Shown here one piece after another: positions 34,447 to 43,792 of a DNA stretch of 60,840 nucleotides; the first letter of the stretch is position 1; every line of letters starts with the position of its first letter. The notes under the pieces were generated by a model. That model worked only from the letters and a program-made list of their open reading frames with translations. It did not search any database and had not been told where the DNA came from. This DNA comes from Streptococcus cristatus. GTDB taxonomy: Bacteria > Bacillota > Bacilli > Lactobacillales > Streptococcaceae. The stretch covers positions 380,518 to 441,357 of the forward strand of contig NZ_KQ969062.1 of assembly GCF_001578775.1 (NCBI RefSeq). The letters are read 5' to 3'. The position numbers and the translations under genes are program-made.

Positions 34447-37400
34447 ATGAATAAACGTATTTTTGTTGAAAAAAAGGCCGATTTTCAGGTCAAGTCAGAG
34501 AGTTTGGTAAGGGAGCTCCAGCATAACTTGGGACTTTCAACTTTAAAAAGTATTCGCATTGTGCAGGTTTATGATGTCTTTGATTTGGCAGAGGACTTGT
34601 TTGCGCCTGCAGAGAAACACATCTTCTCTGAGCAGGTGACAGACCATGTCTTGGATGAAGCGGCTGTGCAGGCGGATCTTGCCAACTATGCTTTCTTTGC
34701 CATTGAAAGCCTTCCGGGGCAGTTTGACCAACGTGCAGCATCTTCGCAAGAAGCCTTGCTTTTGCTGGGAAGTTCGAGTGACGTGACAGTCAACACGGCT
34801 CAACTTTACCTGGTGAATAAAGATATTGATGCGAATGAGTTGGAAGCGGTCAAGAACTACTTGCTCAATCCAGTTGATTCTCGTTTCAAGGACATTACGA
34901 CAGGGATTGCCAAGCAGGAATTTTCAGAGTCAGACAAGACCATTCCAAAATTGACTTTCTTTGAAAGCTATACGGCAGAAGACTTTGCTCGCTACAAGGC
35001 CGAACAAGGTATGGCCATGGAAGTGGACGATTTGCTCTTTATCCAAGATTACTTCAAGTCAATCGGGCGCGTGCCAACTGAGACGGAACTCAAGGTTTTG
35101 GACACTTATTGGTCTGACCACTGCCGTCACACGACTTTTGAGACAGAGTTGAAAAATATCGACTTCTCAGCTTCAAAATTCCAAAAGCAATTGCAGGCGA
35201 CCTATGACAAGTATATTGCCATGCGTGAGGAGTTGGGGCGTTCGGAGAAACCACAAACCTTGATGGATATGGCGACTATTTTCGGTCGTTATGAGCGTGC
35301 TAATGGACGTTTGGACGACATGGAAGTGTCAGACGAAATCAATGCCTGCTCGGTTGAAATCGAAGTGGACGTTGATGGTGTCAAAGAACCGTGGCTTCTC
35401 ATGTTCAAAAACGAAACCCACAACCACCCAACAGAAATTGAGCCATTTGGTGGAGCTGCTACTTGTATCGGTGGCGCCATTCGTGACCCGTTGTCAGGTC
35501 GCTCATATGTCTACCAAGCCATACGTATCTCTGGTGCGGGTGATATTACAGCGCCGATTTCAGCGACTCGTACTGGGAAATTGCCACAACAAGTCATTTC
35601 TAAAACAGCGGCTCACGGTTATTCTTCATACGGTAACCAAATTGGTCTTGCGACGACTTATGTTCGTGAGTACTTCCACCCAGGCTTTGTAGCTAAACGC
35701 ATGGAGCTTGGTGCCGTTGTTGGCGCTGCTCCCAAGGGCAATGTGGTCCGTGAAAAACCTGAAGCGGGCGATGTGATTATCCTTCTTGGAGGCAAGACAG
35801 GACGTGATGGAGTCGGTGGTGCGACGGGTTCTTCTAAGGTTCAAACAGTTGAGTCTGTAGAGACTGCTGGAGCTGAGGTTCAAAAAGGGAATGCCATCGA
35901 AGAGCGCAAGATTCAACGTCTTTTCCGTAATGGCGATGTCACTCGTCTTATCAAGAAATCCAACGACTTTGGTGCAGGTGGTGTCTGTGTGGCCATCGGT
36001 GAATTGGCAGACGGTCTTGAAATCGACCTCAACAAGGTTCCTCTTAAATACCAAGGGTTGAACGGGACAGAAATTGCCATCTCTGAATCACAAGAACGGA
36101 TGGCGGTTGTGGTTCGTCCTCAGGATGTAGATAACTTCGTTGCAGAATGTAATAAAGAAAATATTGACGCGGTTGTGGTTGCGACAGTGACTGAAAAACC
36201 AAATCTTGTCATGCACTGGAATGGCGAAACGATTGTCGACTTGGAACGTCGTTTTCTTGATACAAACGGTGTGCGCGTAGTCGTTGATGCCAAGGTTGTG
36301 GACAAGGATGCCAAACTTCCAGAAGAACGCACAACCAATGCTGACACACTTGAAGCAGATACCCTTGCAGTTCTGTCTGACCTCAACCATGCGAGTCAAA
36401 AAGGCTTGCAAACCATCTTTGACTGTTCGGTCGGTCGTTCTACAGTCAATCACCCACTTGGCGGTCGCTACCAACTCACACCAACTGAGGCATCTGTCCA
36501 GAAATTGCCAGTTCAGCACGGGGTGACCAATACTGCGTCTGTCATGGCGCAAGGTTTCAACCCTTATGTGGCAGAATGGTCTCCATACCATGGTGCTGCC
36601 TATGCGGTTATCGAAGCAACTGCTCGTTTAGTGGCTGCTGGTGCAAACTGGTCCAAGGCTCGTTTCTCATACCAAGAGTACTTCGAGCGGATGGACAAGC
36701 AAGCTGAGCGTTTTGGTCAGCCAGTAGCAGCTCTCCTAGGATCTATCGAAGCACAAATCCAGCTTGGCTTGCCATCTATCGGTGGGAAGGACTCTATGTC
36801 TGGTACCTTTGAAGAATTAACCGTACCACCAACCTTGGTTGCCTTTGGGGTGACGACGGCAGATAGCCGGAAGGTGCTCTCTCCTGAGTTCAAAGCTGCT
36901 GGTGAAAACATCTACTACATCCCAGGCCAAGCCCTCTCTGCAGAGATTAATTTTGACTTGATTAAGTCTAATTTTGCTCAGTTTGAAGCCATCCAAGCTG
37001 GCCACAAAGTAACATCTGCATCAGCTGTTAAATATGGTGGTGTCCTTGAGAGCTTGGCTCTTGCTACCTTTGGGAACCATATCGGTGCAGAGGTGACCTT
37101 GCCTGAACTTGAAAGTTCTTTGACAGCACAATTGGGTGGCTTTGTTTTCACATCACCTCAAGAAATCACTGGAGTGGAGAAAATCGGTCAAACGAGCGCA
37201 GACTTTGCTCTCCTTGTCAACGGTGTGAAGCTAGATGGAGACAAACTCGATAATGCTTTCCAAGGAAAACTGGAAGCAGTCTACCCAACTGAATTTTCCC
37301 AAGCTAAAGAACTGGACGAAGTTCCAGCTGTCGTTTCTGACGCAGTCATCAAAGCCAAGGAAACTATTGAAAAACCAGTGGTTTACATCCCAGTCTTCCC

Positions 37401-38172
37401 AGGAACCAACTCAGAATATGACTCAGCTAAGGCATTTGAAAAAGAAGGTGCAGAGGTTAACTTGGTGCCATTTGTAACCTTGAATGAAGAAGCCATTGTC
37501 AAGTCAGTTGAAACTATGGTTGACAACATCGGCAAGGCAAACATTCTCTTCTTTGCAGGCGGATTCTCCGCTGCAGACGAGCCAGATGGGTCAGCTAAGT
37601 TTATTGTCAATATCCTTCTTAATGAAAAAGTGCGTGCAGCGATTGATAGCTTTATCGCTCGTGGTGGCTTGATTATCGGTATCTGTAATGGATTCCAAGC
37701 CCTCGTCAAATCAGGTCTTCTTCCATACGGAAACTTTGAAGATGCCAGCAGTACTAGCCCAACCCTTTTCTACAATGATGCCAACCAACACGTGGCCAAG
37801 ATGGTGGAAACTCGGATTGCCAATACCAACTCACCATGGTTGGCTGGAGTACAAGTGGGCGATATCCATGCCATCCCAGTATCGCACGGTGAAGGGAAGT
37901 TTGTTGTGACGGTTGAGGAATTTGCGGAGCTCCGTGACAATGGTCAAATCTTTAGCCAATACGTTGACTTTGACGGCAAACCAAGTATGGATTCTAAGTA
38001 CAATCCGAATGGTTCTGTAAATGCTATCGAGGGAATTACCAGCAAGAACGGTCAAATCATCGGTAAGATGGGCCATTCAGAACGTTATGAAGATGGTCTC
38101 TTCCAAAACATCCCAGGAAATAAAGACCAGCACCTGTTCGCGTCGGCGGTTAAATACTTTACTGGGAAATAA
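34447..38172 (+). CDS. purL: Phosphoribosylformylglycinamidine synthase
   Basis: A 1241-residue large-type FGAM synthase, with synthetase and glutaminase domains fused. Order: N-terminal domain, FGAR-AT synthetase lobe with ETHNHPTEIEPFGGAATCIGG near residue 325, second synthetase repeat (GGKDSMSGTF near 779), and the class I glutamine amidotransferase with catalytic Cys in IIGICNGFQALVKSG near 1079. ATG 34447 (NKRIFVEKKADFQ) is preferred over TTG 34444. The sequence is very close, from memory, to pneumococcal PurL. Operon gene after purC. Confidence 0.96.
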   Translation: MNKRIFVEKKADFQVKSESLVRELQHNLGLSTLKSIRIVQVYDVFDLAEDLFAPAEKHIFSEQVTDHVLDEAAVQADLANYAFFAIESLPGQFDQRAASSQEALLLLGSSSDVTVNTAQLYLVNKDIDANELEAVKNYLLNPVDSRFKDITTGIAKQEFSESDKTIPKLTFFESYTAEDFARYKAEQGMAMEVDDLLFIQDYFKSIGRVPTETELKVLDTYWSDHCRHTTFETELKNIDFSASKFQKQLQATYDKYIAMREELGRSEKPQTLMDMATIFGRYERANGRLDDMEVSDEINACSVEIEVDVDGVKEPWLLMFKNETHNHPTEIEPFGGAATCIGGAIRDPLSGRSYVYQAIRISGAGDITAPISATRTGKLPQQVISKTAAHGYSSYGNQIGLATTYVREYFHPGFVAKRMELGAVVGAAPKGNVVREKPEAGDVIILLGGKTGRDGVGGATGSSKVQTVESVETAGAEVQKGNAIEERKIQRLFRNGDVTRLIKKSNDFGAGGVCVAIGELADGLEIDLNKVPLKYQGLNGTEIAISESQERMAVVVRPQDVDNFVAECNKENIDAVVVATVTEKPNLVMHWNGETIVDLERRFLDTNGVRVVVDAKVVDKDAKLPEERTTNADTLEADTLAVLSDLNHASQKGLQTIFDCSVGRSTVNHPLGGRYQLTPTEASVQKLPVQHGVTNTASVMAQGFNPYVAEWSPYHGAAYAVIEATARLVAAGANWSKARFSYQEYFERMDKQAERFGQPVAALLGSIEAQIQLGLPSIGGKDSMSGTFEELTVPPTLVAFGVTTADSRKVLSPEFKAAGENIYYIPGQALSAEINFDLIKSNFAQFEAIQAGHKVTSASAVKYGGVLESLALATFGNHIGAEVTLPELESSLTAQLGGFVFTSPQEITGVEKIGQTSADFALLVNGVKLDGDKLDNAFQGKLEAVYPTEFSQAKELDEVPAVVSDAVIKAKETIEKPVVYIPVFPGTNSEYDSAKAFEKEGAEVNLVPFVTLNEEAIVKSVETMVDNIGKANILFFAGGFSAADEPDGSAKFIVNILLNEKVRAAIDSFIARGGLIIGICNGFQALVKSGLLPYGNFEDASSTSPTLFYNDANQHVAKMVETRIANTNSPWLAGVQVGDIHAIPVSHGEGKFVVTVEEFAELRDNGQIFSQYVDFDGKPSMDSKYNPNGSVNAIEGITSKNGQIIGKMGHSERYEDGLFQNIPGNKDQHLFASAVKYFTGK

Positions 38173-38265
38173 GACTTACAGATTTTCTAATAGATAGTAT
38201 CAGTAATGTAAAAGTCATGTAGATTTAGCTCTTGGTGCTACACAAATAAAAATTAGGTATAAAAA

Positions 38266-39708
38266 ATGACATACGAAGTAAAATCTCTTAATGAAGAATG
38301 TGGTGTTTTCGGTATCTGGGGACATCCAGATGCTGCTAAATTGACCTATTTTGGTCTCCATAGTCTTCAGCACCGTGGTCAGGAGGGGGCAGGAATCCTC
38401 TCCAATGATCAGGGGCAATTGAAGCGCCATCGTGATATGGGGCTTTTATCAGAAGTCTTCAAAAATCCAGCTAATTTGGATAAATTGACTGGAACGAGCG
38501 CGATTGGGCATGTGCGTTATGCGACTGCTGGCGAAGCTTCTGTTGACAACATCCAGCCCTTCCTATTTCGCTTTCATGATATGCAGTTTGGACTTGCTCA
38601 CAACGGAAACTTGACCAATGCCGAATCGCTCAAGAAAGAATTGGAACAAAGTGGCGCTATTTTCAGCTCAACCTCTGACTCGGAAATCTTGGCCCACCTC
38701 ATTCGTCGGAGTCACAATCCCAACTTGATGGGTAAAATCAAGGAAGCACTTAGCCTTGTCAAAGGTGGCTTTGCTTATATCCTGCTGTTTGAGGACAAGT
38801 TGATTGCGGCTCTTGATCCTAATGGTTTTCGTCCACTTTCTATTGGGAAAATGGCAAACGGAGCGGTGGTCGTTTCGTCAGAAACCTGTGCTTTTGAAGT
38901 CATTGGTGCCGAGTGGATTCGCGATGTAAAACCAGGAGAGATTGTAATAGTATATGACAATGGGATTCAGTACGATAGCTATACGAATGATACCCAGTTG
39001 GCTATTTGCTCTATGGAGTATATCTATTTTGCCCGACCTGACTCTAATATCCATGGTGTCAACGTCCATACAGCTCGCAAACGTATGGGTGCCCAATTGG
39101 CGCGTGAGTTCAAGCACGAAGCGGATATTGTGGTCGGTGTGCCAAATTCATCACTCAGCGCAGCCATGGGTTTTGCAGAAGAATCAGGCCTGCCAAATGA
39201 AATGGGTCTGATCAAAAACCAGTACACGCAACGTACCTTTATCCAACCGACTCAAGAATTGCGGGAGCAAGGGGTGCGGATGAAACTGTCTGCTGTTTCA
39301 GGCGTTGTCAAAGGCAAACGTGTGGTGATGATTGATGATTCCATTGTTCGCGGGACAACTTCTCGCCGTATCGTTCAGCTCTTGAAAGAAGCAGGTGCGT
39401 CTGAGGTTCATGTTGCCATTGGTAGTCCAGCGCTAGCTTATCCATGTTTTTACGGGATTGATATCCAGACGCGTCAGGAGCTGATTGCGGCCAATCATAC
39501 GGTCGAAGAAACTCGCCAAATCATTGGTGCGGATAGTCTGACCTATCTTTCGATTGATGGCTTGATTAACTCTATAGGGATTGAAACAGATGCGCCAAAT
39601 GGCGGTCTCTGTGTCGCTTACTTTGACGGTGACTACCCAACACCTCTCTACGACTATGAAGAAGACTATCGTAGAAGTTTGGATGAAAAGACCAGTTTTT
39701 ACAAATAG
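38266..39708 (+). CDS. purF: Amidophosphoribosyltransferase
   Basis: A 480-residue enzyme committing PRPP to purine synthesis. An 11-residue propeptide (MTYEVKSLNEE) precedes Cys12, the N-terminal nucleophile exposed by self-cleavage, followed by GVFGIWGH. The C-terminal PRT domain has VVMIDDSIVRGTTSRRI near residues 348-364. The 93-base gap after purL has no hairpin; the RBS is weak (TTAGG). Normal operon position. Confidence 0.96.
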   Translation: MTYEVKSLNEECGVFGIWGHPDAAKLTYFGLHSLQHRGQEGAGILSNDQGQLKRHRDMGLLSEVFKNPANLDKLTGTSAIGHVRYATAGEASVDNIQPFLFRFHDMQFGLAHNGNLTNAESLKKELEQSGAIFSSTSDSEILAHLIRRSHNPNLMGKIKEALSLVKGGFAYILLFEDKLIAALDPNGFRPLSIGKMANGAVVVSSETCAFEVIGAEWIRDVKPGEIVIVYDNGIQYDSYTNDTQLAICSMEYIYFARPDSNIHGVNVHTARKRMGAQLAREFKHEADIVVGVPNSSLSAAMGFAEESGLPNEMGLIKNQYTQRTFIQPTQELREQGVRMKLSAVSGVVKGKRVVMIDDSIVRGTTSRRIVQLLKEAGASEVHVAIGSPALAYPCFYGIDIQTRQELIAANHTVEETRQIIGADSLTYLSIDGLINSIGIETDAPNGGLCVAYFDGDYPTPLYDYEEDYRRSLDEKTSFYK

Positions 39709-39747
39709 GTGGATGACGATTCTCCATTAAAGGAAAGGAATAAACAA

Positions 39748-40770
39748 ATGACGAATAAAAATGCTTATGCGCAGTCTGGTGTGGATGTTGAAGCGGGTTA
39801 TGAAGTTGTGGAACGGATTAAAAAGCACGTGGCTCGTACGGAGCGTGCAGGTGTCATGGGGGCTCTGGGTGGCTTTGGTGGTATGTTTGACCTTTCAAAA
39901 ACAGGTGTCAAAGAGCCTGTCTTGATTTCGGGAACTGACGGTGTCGGAACCAAGCTCATGCTGGCTATCAAGTACGACAAGCACGATACCATCGGGCAGG
40001 ACTGTGTTGCCATGTGTGTCAATGACATAATCGCTGCGGGTGCAGAGCCCCTCTATTTCCTCGACTACGTCGCAACTGGCAAGAATGAACCAGCTAAACT
40101 AGAACAAGTGGTTGCTGGTGTGGCAGAAGGTTGTGTGCAGGCAGGCGCTGCTCTCATCGGTGGGGAAACGGCTGAAATGCCTGGTATGTATGGCGAAGAT
40201 GACTACGACTTGGCTGGTTTTGCAGTCGGTGTGGCTGAAAAATCTCAAATCATTGACGGCTCAAAGGTGGCAGAAGGTGATGTCCTTCTCGGGCTTGCTT
40301 CAAGTGGTATCCACTCAAATGGTTACTCGCTCGTCCGTCGTGTTTTTGCCGACTACACAGGTGAGGAAGTCTTGCCAGAATTGGAAGGCAAGAAACTCAA
40401 GGAAGTTCTTCTTGAGCCGACTCGTATCTATGTCAAGGCTGTCTTGCCACTTATCAAGGAAGGGTTGGTTAACGGCATTGCCCACATCACAGGTGGGGGC
40501 TTTATCGAAAATGTCCCTCGTATGTTTTCAGCTGACTTGGCTGCGGAAATTGAAGAAGACAAGGTTCCAGTCTTACCAATCTTCAAAGCCCTTGAAAAAT
40601 ACGGTCAGATCAAGCATGAAGAAATGTTTGAAATCTTTAATATGGGTGTAGGCCTCATGCTGGCAGTTAGCCCTGAAAACGTAGATCGTATCAAAGAATT
40701 GCTGGATGAACCAGTCTATGAAATTGGTCGCATCGTTAAGAAAGAAAACGAAAGTGTCATCATCAAATGA
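39748..40770 (+). CDS. purM: Phosphoribosylformylglycinamidine cyclo-ligase
   Basis: A 340-residue AIR synthetase closing the imidazole ring. Key parts: [20 protein letters not shown] at the N terminus, [10 protein letters not shown] near 61, [12 protein letters not shown] near 137 and [13 protein letters not shown] near 237. ATG 39748 ([10 protein letters not shown]) after AAAGGAAAGG is right; an upstream in-frame ATG at 39709 adds a non-conserved leader. It overlaps purN by 4 bases (ATGA). Confidence 0.96.
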   Translation: MTNKNAYAQSGVDVEAGYEVVERIKKHVARTERAGVMGALGGFGGMFDLSKTGVKEPVLISGTDGVGTKLMLAIKYDKHDTIGQDCVAMCVNDIIAAGAEPLYFLDYVATGKNEPAKLEQVVAGVAEGCVQAGAALIGGETAEMPGMYGEDDYDLAGFAVGVAEKSQIIDGSKVAEGDVLLGLASSGIHSNGYSLVRRVFADYTGEEVLPELEGKKLKEVLLEPTRIYVKAVLPLIKEGLVNGIAHITGGGFIENVPRMFSADLAAEIEEDKVPVLPIFKALEKYGQIKHEEMFEIFNMGVGLMLAVSPENVDRIKELLDEPVYEIGRIVKKENESVIIK

Positions 40771-41318
40771 AAAAAATAGCGGTTTTTGCTTCTGGTAATG
40801 GCTCGAATTTTCAGGTGATTGCCGAAGAGTTTCCGGTGGAGTTTGTCTTTTCAGACCATCGTGATGCCTATGTGCTGGAACGGGCAGATAAGCTCGGCGT
40901 TTTGTCCCATGCTTTTGAACTTAAGGAATTTGAGAACAAGGCAGACTACGAAGCAGCCCTAGTCGAACTCTTGGAAGAACACCAGATTGACTTGGTCTGC
41001 CTCGCCGGCTACATGAAAATCGTTGGGCCAACCTTATTGGAGGCTTATGAAGATCGAATCATCAACATTCATCCAGCCTACCTGCCAGAATTTCCAGGTG
41101 CTCATGGGATTGAGGATGCTTGGAATGCTGGTGTCGCTGAGAGTGGCGTGACCATTCACTGGGTGGACTCTGGTGTGGATACAGGCAAGGTCATCAAACA
41201 AGTCCGTGTACCACGTCTAGCTGATGATACCATCGAAAGCTTTGAAGCTCGCATTCATGAAGCGGAGTACAAGCTGTATCCAGAGGTTCTGGATAGCTTG
41301 GGAGTGGAGAGGAAATGA
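40767..41318 (+). CDS. purN: Phosphoribosylglycinamide formyltransferase
   Basis: A 183-residue GAR transformylase using 10-formyltetrahydrofolate. Motifs: [11 protein letters not shown] near residues 5-15, LAGYMKIVG near 81, [16 protein letters not shown] (with catalytic Asn and His) near 100, and the DSGVDTG loop near 134. It overlaps purM, and its stop TGA is shared with the start of the following non-purine gene, so that gene is translationally coupled to it. Confidence 0.95.
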   Translation: MKKIAVFASGNGSNFQVIAEEFPVEFVFSDHRDAYVLERADKLGVLSHAFELKEFENKADYEAALVELLEEHQIDLVCLAGYMKIVGPTLLEAYEDRIINIHPAYLPEFPGAHGIEDAWNAGVAESGVTIHWVDSGVDTGKVIKQVRVPRLADDTIESFEARIHEAEYKLYPEVLDSLGVERK

Positions 41319-42067
41319 TGAATTATAACGAATTGGATGGTTATAAACTTTTTTTTGAGAAAGTCTTTCCAAATATGTCTGATACAGATATCTTAAATGA
41401 GCTGTGGAATTTTGCAAATACTTCGCTTCATAAAATTGAGTATCCAAAGGCAGGGGAAGCTTGGAAAGATTTAAAACAGTCAATTGATGAAAGAAGTAAA
41501 GGCATAAACAAGCGAGGCAATACTGTTTATGTTCGTACATTTGGTAATAAGAAAGATAGAGAATCTGAGGAATTGCTGAGGTGTTTTTATAAGCACGTTT
41601 ATGGTATTGACTTTATTAAAATAGATAACAGCAATAACCAAAAGCCAACTTCTGTTTTACAAAAATACACGGACTATAGTAAAAAGAATAGTAATAAGAA
41701 AAAGAAATTAGTAAATTACCAAATATCACATATATTTGGTAAAACACTTAATTACTACGCATTTGCTGCCCCATGGAATGTAGTATATTTACCCCAAATT
41801 TTAGACCCATTTACTGGTCATGAAAGCAAAGGTTTTTTAACTAGAGAATTCACAAAAAAACTGCAAAAAATGATGCTCGAAAATTATAAGGATATGATTG
41901 TAGAATATAATAAAAAAATGGAATCTATTTTTACGGACAAAATTAAGAGTTTTAAGTTTCAAAAGGAAGCTTTAATCACTAAATTTGGCAAAGATAGGGT
42001 GGAAAAATTTTTTGACGAAATAGATAAAAATTTTTCAAAAATTGAATTACCAAAGGAGGAATTATGA
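41318..42067 (+). CDS. Putative HNH-type nuclease inserted in the pur operon
   Basis: A 249-residue charged protein with Lys-rich stretches ([10 protein letters not shown], 122-131). A core resembling a His-Me finger spans [18 protein letters not shown] (137-154) and continues to DPFTGHE (163-169). H138, N154 and H168 give H-x15-N-x13-H, compatible with an HNH fold, though the family is not recognised. ATG 41318 shares the purN stop; ATG 41315 is also possible. Its stop overlaps the purH start ATG by 4 bases. GC is about 25-30 percent, well below its neighbours, implying transfer. In pneumococcus this slot holds a vanZ-like gene. A DNA-acting accessory or defence role is inferred. Confidence 0.6.
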   Translation: MNYNELDGYKLFFEKVFPNMSDTDILNELWNFANTSLHKIEYPKAGEAWKDLKQSIDERSKGINKRGNTVYVRTFGNKKDRESEELLRCFYKHVYGIDFIKIDNSNNQKPTSVLQKYTDYSKKNSNKKKKLVNYQISHIFGKTLNYYAFAAPWNVVYLPQILDPFTGHESKGFLTREFTKKLQKMMLENYKDMIVEYNKKMESIFTDKIKSFKFQKEALITKFGKDRVEKFFDEIDKNFSKIELPKEEL

Positions 42068-43611
42068 CTAAACGCGCCTTAATCAGCGTCTCAGACAAAG
42101 CGGGCATTGTTGAATTTGCCCAAGAACTTAAAAAACTTGGTTGGGAGATTATCTCAACCGGTGGCACCAAGATTGCCCTTGACAATGCTGGGGTGGTGAC
42201 CATTGCTATCGACGATGTGACTGGTTTCCCAGAAATGATGGATGGTCGTGTCAAGACCCTCCACCCCAATATCCATGGCGGACTCCTTGCTCGTCGTGAC
42301 CTGGATAGCCACTTGGAAGCGGCCAAAGACAATCAAATTGAACTCATTGACCTTGTAGTGGTCAATCTCTATCCTTTCAAGGAAACCATTCTGAAGCCAG
42401 GTGTAGAGTATGCGGATGCGGTGGAAAATATCGACATCGGCGGGCCATCTATGCTTCGCTCTGCGGCTAAAAACCATGCCAGCGTGACAGTTGTAGTAGA
42501 TCCTGCTGACTATGCTGTGATTTTGGACGAATTGGCAGCAAACGGCGAAACAAGTTACGAAACTCGCCAACGTTTAGCAGCTAAGGTTTTCCGTCACACA
42601 GCGGCTTATGATGCCTTGATCGCAGAATACTTCACAGCGCAAGTGGGTGAAGCAAAGCCTGAAAAACTGACCTTGACTTATGACCTCAAGCAAGCTATGC
42701 GCTATGGGGAAAATCCTCAACAGGATGCGGACTTCTATCAAAAAGCTTTGCCGACTGACTATTCGATTGCATCAGCGAAACAGCTCAATGGTAAGGAATT
42801 ATCCTTTAACAATATCCGTGATGCGGATGCGGCTATCCGTATTATCCGTGACTTCAAAGACCGTCCAACCGTTGTGGCTTTGAAACACATGAACCCATGT
42901 GGGATTGGTCAGGCTGATGACATCGAGACTGCTTGGGACTACGCTTATGAGTCTGATCCAGTGTCTATCTTTGGTGGAATTGTCGTCCTTAACCGCGAGG
43001 TGGATGCTGTGACTGCTGAGAAGATGCACGGTGTCTTCCTTGAAATCATCATCGCACCAAGCTATACGGATGAAGCGCTAGCCATTTTGACCAACAAAAA
43101 GAAAAACTTGCGTATCCTTGCCTTGCCATTTGATGCTCAAGAGGCCAGTGAAGTGGAAGCTGAGTACACAGGCGTGGTCGGTGGACTCCTCGTGCAAAAC
43201 CAAGACGTGGTCAAAGAGAGCCCAGCTGACTGGCAAGTGGTGACCAAACGCCAGCCAACCGAGACAGAAGCAACTGCTCTTGAATTTGCTTGGAAGGCTA
43301 TCAAGTACGTCAAATCAAACGGGATCATCGTGACCAATGACCACATGACACTTGGTGTTGGTCCTGGTCAAACCAACCGTGTGGCTTCTGTTCGTATTGC
43401 GATTGACCAATCTAAAGACCGTCTTGGCGGTGCTGTGCTCGCTTCCGATGCCTTCTTCCCATTTGCAGATAACGTGGAAGAAATCGCCAAAGCAGGGATT
43501 AAGGCCATCATCCAGCCAGGTGGCTCCGTCCGTGACCAAGAATCCATCGAAGCAGCGGACAAATACGGCTTGACCATGGTCTTCACAGGAGTGAGACATT
43601 TTAGACATTAA
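42064..43611 (+). CDS. purH: Bifunctional AICAR transformylase/IMP cyclohydrolase
   Basis: A 515-residue enzyme for the last two steps to IMP. The N-terminal cyclohydrolase domain starts [18 protein letters not shown] with [12 protein letters not shown] near residue 66; the C-terminal transformylase has ALKHMNPCG near 274 and [15 protein letters not shown] near 426. It is the last purine gene here; purD, E, K and B do not follow. Its final 81 bases are repeated downstream of the accessory island, and its original terminator lies after that second copy, so the mRNA must read through the island or end at its hairpin. Confidence 0.96.
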   Translation: MTKRALISVSDKAGIVEFAQELKKLGWEIISTGGTKIALDNAGVVTIAIDDVTGFPEMMDGRVKTLHPNIHGGLLARRDLDSHLEAAKDNQIELIDLVVVNLYPFKETILKPGVEYADAVENIDIGGPSMLRSAAKNHASVTVVVDPADYAVILDELAANGETSYETRQRLAAKVFRHTAAYDALIAEYFTAQVGEAKPEKLTLTYDLKQAMRYGENPQQDADFYQKALPTDYSIASAKQLNGKELSFNNIRDADAAIRIIRDFKDRPTVVALKHMNPCGIGQADDIETAWDYAYESDPVSIFGGIVVLNREVDAVTAEKMHGVFLEIIIAPSYTDEALAILTNKKKNLRILALPFDAQEASEVEAEYTGVVGGLLVQNQDVVKESPADWQVVTKRQPTETEATALEFAWKAIKYVKSNGIIVTNDHMTLGVGPGQTNRVASVRIAIDQSKDRLGGAVLASDAFFPFADNVEEIAKAGIKAIIQPGGSVRDQESIEAADKYGLTMVFTGVRHFRH

Positions 43612-43614
43612 GAA
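43531..43614 (+). repeat. Direct repeat A: purH 3' end flanking the island
   Basis: 84 bases ending just past the purH stop match 45348-45431 at 82 of 84 positions; the two differences are silent in the purH frame. This is the copy used by the intact purH. Confidence 0.95.
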
Positions 43615-43640
43615 AAATTACTTGAAATAATATTTTATAG

Positions 43641-43669
43641 TTGACATTTTACGAATAATTAAGTAGAAT
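43641..43669 (+). promoter_or_regulatory. Island promoter with embedded TACGAATA (ComX-type) box
   Basis: Consensus TTGACA, 17-base spacer, TAGAAT. The spacer contains TTTTACGAATA; TACGAATA (43650-43657) is the exact CIN-box recognised by the competence sigma factor ComX in streptococci. Both uses are predicted, not shown. A further TATAAT is at 43675-43680. Confidence 0.65.
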
Positions 43670-43697
43670 GTAGTTATAATCTAAGAATTAATTTAAG

Positions 43698-43768
43698 AAA
43701 CTGGTGTGGTAATTTTAGTGTCAGTAATCGAGTTATCGATGAAGTTATGTCACTAGGCACACCAGTTT
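43698..43768 (+). ncRNA. Nested hairpin RNA between island promoter and ATPase gene
   Basis: A perfect 11-bp outer stem AAACTGGTGTG (43698-43708) with CACACCAGTTT (43758-43768) encloses TAGTG with CACTA, and ATCGA with TCGAT around loop GTTA. Four Ts, C and TT follow, so it may stop transcription. It starts about 20 bases after the expected transcript start and ends 25 bases before the ATPase ATG. It could be an attenuator or a separate RNA of about 95 nt. No known family is recognised. Confidence 0.5.
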
Positions 43769-43792
43769 TCTTATTATGTGGTAGGAGTTATT

